From positions 58,047,983 through 58,111,982 of the forward strand of contig CM068580.1 of NCBI GenBank assembly GCA_035048485.1: DNA of 64,000 nt, read 5' to 3'. Position numbers and translations under genes: made by a program. The DNA is from Pteria penguin (Eukaryota; Mollusca; Bivalvia; Pterioida; Pteriidae). Shown here piece by piece: positions 60,801-64,000 of the stretch. Each line of letters begins with the position of its first letter. Positions within the stretch are counted from its first letter, which is position 1. The notes below the pieces were generated by a model. It searched no databases, was not told where the DNA came from, and saw only the letters and a program-made list of their open reading frames with translations.

Positions 60801-62988
60801 CTCATCTCCTCGTACCCGAGTTCTCATGATAGACTTCCTCTGTGAACAAAGTATGCTTTTACAAAATGACTAAGAATAAACAATAAAACTTCTGCTAGAC
60901 AAGATTAATGAATGTCAGCTGTTGATATTCCATTACTGGCACATTTGTCATTCCAGATGAAGACTTACATAGGAAGCATTTGTCCTCTGACTACATTGCC
61001 TAGGACGTTATGCTGGACCATTTTGCCTAGCTGTTATTGGACTAATCCAGTCAAACCTATTTTAAGACGGAATAATGGTCACTTAAGGCAGGTGGCCTTG
61101 TAATACAAGTTGAATTTGTATAGACAATTAGTAGTTACGAACAGAGAAAGATTGTTATTAGATTGCTTGATACAGACCACCTTTAAAGCAGGTTCCACAG
61201 AGTTCTAGTTTGGAAGTAAGGAAAGATGTGAAATAATTACTCCTGAAGTCTGAATTCAACAAAACTGCGAAAGTGTAGAAATCCATGACCTGTATTCCAG
61301 ATTTTTACAAATTTGTATGTACGAAGAAAATCACAAAATCAGGTGATTCTTACCTGATTTCTTAAGAAATCTTTATGACTGGCAATCTCTGCTGGTGACA
61401 GATCGAACTGAGTGAGATCCAAACTTTTACAGATATCATTACATATGTGTGAATGGAAAAACAGGGCCATGCCCTTTGCTCCAAGGTTTCCATCTCCATA
61501 TTCCTTGCCGTCGATAGTGTGAATCTGAGGGTCAGTATAGAGGTCACCTACACCTTGTATGTCCACGACAATCAACTGATGACCTGATCTCTCAAATGTA
61601 AAGTGGCTTAAGGCCTGAAAATCAAATTTATTGCTTACAGACTGCAGTAAGATTTAACACATTTAAAGAAGTAAAATGATGTAATGTACAAATATCTACC
61701 TTTGATTTTTTACATATGTATTCAAATTCATACACATAATAATCAATCAAGTAAGATTTTTCTACAATCAGAAAACGAAACCCATGTTTCAATTTGTAAT
61801 TTCCTTTGGCTCATATATATCAAACAAAGCTATCAGAAGAAATATATTAGATTCGAATTCTTGCCATGTAGAAACTGTAACCTTGACCTTGCAAATATAA
61901 CTGTCTTAAAAATCACTAAAATAAAAACCTACAACATAATCCAAAAATAGGACCACATTTTGCAATTAGATACACCTGTGGGTTACAATAAAAATATTCA
62001 AAATACCTATTTGTAGATGTATCGAAGAGAAATCTTTGCATTCATAAAAATGTGAGAATGAATTCTAATCATATATATGAATGTTATGTCCTTGACCTTG
62101 CAGATATAACATTGATTCAAGAGCACTACCAGTCTTCAAGACATGCACAATGTGGGTGTTTGAATTCAATCTTACTTTAGTACATGTATGAGGAAATATT
62201 TAAATGTCATAACATGCTGAATAAATGAACCAGTTTCTTTCCAAATTCATATGGGGTAGGGCAGGGATGCAGGATATAACTGTTATCTAATAGAATGTAC
62301 ACAGATACAATGCAGATATATGCTTGTTATCAGTTTTGCGTCTTAACAATATATTATAAAAGGGATAAATTACAAAGTCGTAACACATGACTCATACGAT
62401 TTCTGAGTTAAGTTATGCAATAAACTACAAGTCAACATTATCGTAATTCCATTCACATCTGAACACGACACTATTATTACACCACTTACAGCTATAAACA
62501 TTATAAAAATGCTCAAAATCTATGAATATTCATTCACTATTCTGTTTACAACCTGAAAACCTATATATGACGCATCAAGCCCTGTTCAATACCAGTCAAT
62601 ATCACGAGTTAGCTCAGACAGCTTAAGCTGTGTGCTGTCTATAAAGGTCATCCATTACTCAGAGGATACATCAACAATGACAAATAAAATCCTTAATATG
62701 CTTCTCATTGCATCGACCTGAGAACCCTCTTCATTTACCTGAATGATGGTTTATTAATTAACCTGTAATTATCAATCATCTACCTGTGGCATAAATATGA
62801 AGATTTCATTTAAATGTATCTTAATCTATACTTATGATCACCTGTGGAGTGTATCGTAGATTCTCATCCACGAATCCGGAGTTTGAGTTGTACTTGACGT
62901 AATGGCCCTCGATGAAATGTTCCAAATGGTACAAAGGTGAGCCTGGTTGGTCCTTGAACTCTAAGACATACATCTGAAATATGTCAAC
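54776..62988 (-). CDS. EEF2K: Eukaryotic elongation factor 2 kinase (eEF2K), C-terminal two thirds; 5' exons outside window
   Basis: eEF2K is the atypical (alpha-kinase family) Ca2+/calmodulin-dependent kinase that phosphorylates eEF2 and slows translation elongation in the cytosol. Eight exons were placed on the minus strand: 62988-62842, 61614-61354, 60839-60591, 57795-57676, 57017-56817, 56310-56186, 55520-55342 and 54891-54776. All have AG/GT borders and compatible phases, and the chain ends with TAG at 54778-54776. Together they encode about 400 residues; the vertebrate protein is about 725. What is seen: the alpha-kinase signature VVDIQGVGDLYTDPQIHT, the glycine-rich GDGNLG, the zinc-binding pattern SHxCNxxxC, a Ser-rich linker containing SDVTPDS, and SEL1-like segments ending in AAEAAMAAMKGRLANKY. 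The calmodulin-binding site and first half of the kinase domain must lie beyond base 64,000. No stop or frameshift was found, so the gene looks intact. Its 3' poly(A) site was not placed. Confidence 0.95.
55160..55290 (+). mobile_element. Diverged SINE in the last eEF2K intron
   Basis: A tRNA-like head with A-box-like AGTGGCCAAGTAGCTG and B-box-like GAGTTTGAATCTAGG, lying between eEF2K exons 55520-55342 and 54891-54776, antisense to the gene. Confidence 0.45.
55342..55520 (-). CDS. EEF2K: eEF2K exon: third SEL1-like repeat
   Basis: A 179-bp exon of 59 full codons with split codons at both ends. It contains SWEDAVYWYEQAV, the strongly conserved DEGGEYD, and GGHGLEKDPQKSG. The acceptor was set at ctttag|AGAGATATC because only that choice keeps phase with the previous exon. 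The donor is TCAG|gtatgg. Confidence 0.94.
56186..56310 (-). CDS. EEF2K: eEF2K exon: second SEL1-like repeat
   Basis: A 125-bp exon, phase 0 in and phase 2 out. It reads DYMAHAAEAGDRGAMVFMAK, then AFEDGTCIGTK. The AAEAGDR...AxAFxxG pattern is the SEL1-like repeat. The acceptor is actgcag and the donor AAGAG|gtcagt. The split Arg codon is completed by the next exon. Confidence 0.94.
56817..57017 (-). CDS. EEF2K: eEF2K exon: first SEL1-like repeat
   Basis: A 201-bp, phase 0-0 exon of 67 codons, beginning VHHEMAKYHEVGRF and containing DWESAIYHEEHAAELGELEA, the typical SEL1-like helix pair of eEF2K. The acceptor is gcgatag and the donor CAG|gtaagg. Confidence 0.94.
57225..57305 (-). repeat. tRNA-like SINE head fragment in an eEF2K intron
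   Basis: The minus strand reads CCAGTGGCTAGGATAAAGAA CCTGC then AAGTTCGAAGCATGG, resembling A and B boxes. It has no clear tail. Confidence 0.35.
57676..57795 (-). CDS. EEF2K: eEF2K exon: start of the C-terminal helical region
   Basis: A 120-bp, phase 0-0 exon of 40 codons. It starts EEREAFSRM and ends NNRIGDSILGK. The end corresponds to the conserved IGxSILGKVH segment that leads into the SEL1-like repeats. The acceptor is ttttacag and the donor AAG|gtcaga. Confidence 0.92.
59235..59255 (-). CDS. EEF2K: Possible 21-bp eEF2K microexon (NDSDYLS)
   Basis: Between the linker exon, which ends ...TAE in phase 0, and the next exon, which starts EER in phase 0, a 21-bp block reads NDSDYLS. It is preceded by a pyrimidine-rich stretch ending in gtgag and followed by gtaact. 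Inclusion would give ENDSDYLSEER, which resembles the short acidic Asp-Ser-x-Tyr-x-Ser-Glu motif of the vertebrate linker. The block is tiny and the acceptor weak, so this is only a candidate, perhaps alternatively spliced. Confidence 0.3.
59456..59490. repeat. (AAT)n/(GAT)n microsatellite
   Basis: Short run of AATAATAATAATGATAATGA in an eEF2K intron. Confidence 0.85.
60591..60839 (-). CDS. EEF2K: eEF2K exon: Ser/Thr-rich regulatory linker
   Basis: A 249-bp, phase 0-0 exon of 83 codons, starting RKSIMRTRVRGDEEH. The sequence is rich in Ser, Thr, Asp and Glu and includes SSSMLSDVTPDSTTDEE. The SDVTxDS core resembles the region after the kinase domain in vertebrate eEF2K, where regulatory phosphorylation occurs. 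The acceptor is ttcacag and the donor GAG|gtaagc. Basic residues followed by Ser (RKS, RQRS) could be kinase sites; that is inference. Confidence 0.88.
61354..61614 (-). CDS. EEF2K: eEF2K exon: catalytic and zinc-binding part of the alpha-kinase domain
   Basis: A 261-bp, phase 0-0 exon of 87 codons. It carries AFSHFTFERSGHQ, VVDIQGVGDLYTDPQIHT, the nucleotide-loop motif GDGNLG, GMALFF and the metal-binding SHICNDIC (His, Cys and Cys retained), then the DLSPAE segment that ends the kinase domain. The acceptor is ttttcag and the donor CAG|gtaaga. All key residues expected of an active alpha-kinase in this part are present. Confidence 0.97.
62842..62988 (-). CDS. EEF2K: eEF2K exon: alpha-kinase domain, middle part
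   Basis: A 147-bp, phase 0-0 exon of 49 codons, read from GTTGACATATTTC. The motifs LYHLEHFIEGHYVKYNSNSG and FVDENLRYTPQ match the middle of the eEF2K kinase domain. The acceptor is tttccag and the donor CAG|gtgatc. It joins in frame to the next exon, which begins AFSHFTFERSG, as in animal orthologues. Confidence 0.95.
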
Positions 62989-63189
62989 CTGGAAACAAAG
63001 AAACAGGATTTGTTTGTTTGCTGCTCAATGTCACAAATCTTTACCATTAAATGTGATACTTAGATTATTTCACTTGTATATGATTGTGGAGCAGGTATAA
63101 TTAATCCATTAGGTGATTCGTTCATGACTAACAGGTCTTGGATTTGAGTACATACAGGGTTCATTGTTTGCCTATCATTTGGATTAGAG

Positions 63190-63345
63190 GGTAAAAAACG
63201 GTGGTCACCTGTCACGGTAGACATAGCACGTACAACAAGATCACTCATTGCCTGGAGTTGGTCTATTGCATAGATCTAAATGCTGCAGATTGTGTCACTA
63301 TACAGCATTATAATCATGGTGTGCGGTAAAACAATAACAAACAAA
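63190..63345 (+). mobile_element. Diverged SINE, first family, upstream of the eEF2K kinase exons
   Basis: GTCACGGTAGACATAGCACG TACAACAAGATCACTCATTG CCTGGAGTTGGTC and GTGCGGTAAAACAATAACAA follow the body and tail order of the other copies. It lies in the intron 5' of exon 62988-62842. Confidence 0.55.
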
Positions 63346-64000
63346 CTATATGATGGTGACAGGCAGTGTTAAGTGGGGAAGAAAACCGTAGTATCAGACA
63401 AACGCCACCGACCTTCGACAGGTGCATGAAAGACCTTCCCAAACGACCTACCTACGAGATGAATTTTGACTTGACAAAGGTATCAAGCTATAGCGAATTT
63501 CAGTGCAGTATTTCACAACATTCAGTTACAAAGGCCCCAAGAAATAGGAACATCGTAAATTACACAACTATTATTCTTACAACATCTGTTCAAAATTCAT
63601 CAATAAGAAGTGAATGCACCAGATGTGACCAAATGTTAGGTTCATTTGCTAATCAGAGAATCAAGTGTTAAAACCATGTCAGATGTGTGTGTAATGCATG
63701 TATGATGAGAAGCATGTAAAGCTTACAGTCAACTTCACAATTACTTGGCATCTTACAGATCCCTTTAATGGCGGCAATCATTAGAACAGCAAAATTTTTA
63801 AAAAGTATAAATAATTCCATCCTGATACAGAATCCTAAAGCAGAAATCAAGAAAGAAGTGAAAAATACATAAAGAGGGTACCCCTCACCTCACGATACAT
63901 GATTTGATTTATACAACAATATCAAATTGTTTGTAAAACAGGTTATTGGGAATCCAATATCTAATTAAGGCGTATTGGATCCAGTGCAAGTATTGCTGAA

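Noticed and set aside
63366..63671. A 101-codon plus-strand frame opposite the eEF2K gene
   Set aside because: No recognisable domain, no splice sites, adjacent to a SINE remnant; probably chance.

Overview
Eukaryotic genomic DNA, most likely from a bivalve mollusc. The evidence is one clearly conserved animal gene split by many introns, AT-rich intron and intergenic DNA, tRNA-derived SINEs with CAATCAATCAA-type tails, several palindromic MITE-like elements, a pearl/Helitron-like element with a long tandem core, and a very high minisatellite content. No bacterial, organellar or viral gene set is visible. The species cannot be named from sequence alone.

Layout. 1-11.6 kb: a 35-bp minisatellite at the left edge, then gene-free DNA with SINEs, two opposite copies of an interspersed repeat, a small TIR element around an AT microsatellite, and poly-G/C runs. 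11.7-14.0 kb: four different minisatellites end to end. 14.5-17.8 kb: a repeat element with about twenty 145-bp core units and palindromic ends. 19.3-21.3 kb: a 33-bp array joined directly to the 3' tail of a SINE. 21.9-26.1 kb: an interspersed repeat, a foldback (long-TIR) element, a 33-copy 55-bp array and a hairpin. 29.1-33.2 kb: a 48-bp array grown from a SINE head, a 229-bp GGCGCC-ended MITE, and a 39-bp array. 33.2-42.1 kb: transposon remains (a LINE tail, a Penelope-like reverse transcriptase fragment, several MITEs) and an unusual cluster of TGACGTCA sites.

Genes. The minus strand from about 62,988 to 54,776 holds the C-terminal two thirds of eukaryotic elongation factor 2 kinase (eEF2K). 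Eight exons were placed with splice sites and phase. They cover the second half of the alpha-kinase domain, the Ser-rich regulatory linker and the SEL1-like C-terminal repeats, ending at the stop codon. A ninth, 21-bp microexon is possible. The 5' exons lie beyond the right edge. On the plus strand at 43.4-46.6 kb a second, unrecognised gene has a membrane segment and coiled-coil-like exons that join in phase 1; two stops interrupt the chain, so it may be a decayed paralogue. Two more exon-like blocks (35.66 kb and 48.14 kb) are tentative.

The most notable pattern is that two of the minisatellites appear to have been born from SINEs, one from the 3' tail and one from the tRNA-like head. The pearl-like element has a copy of its own 3' end inside its core array.
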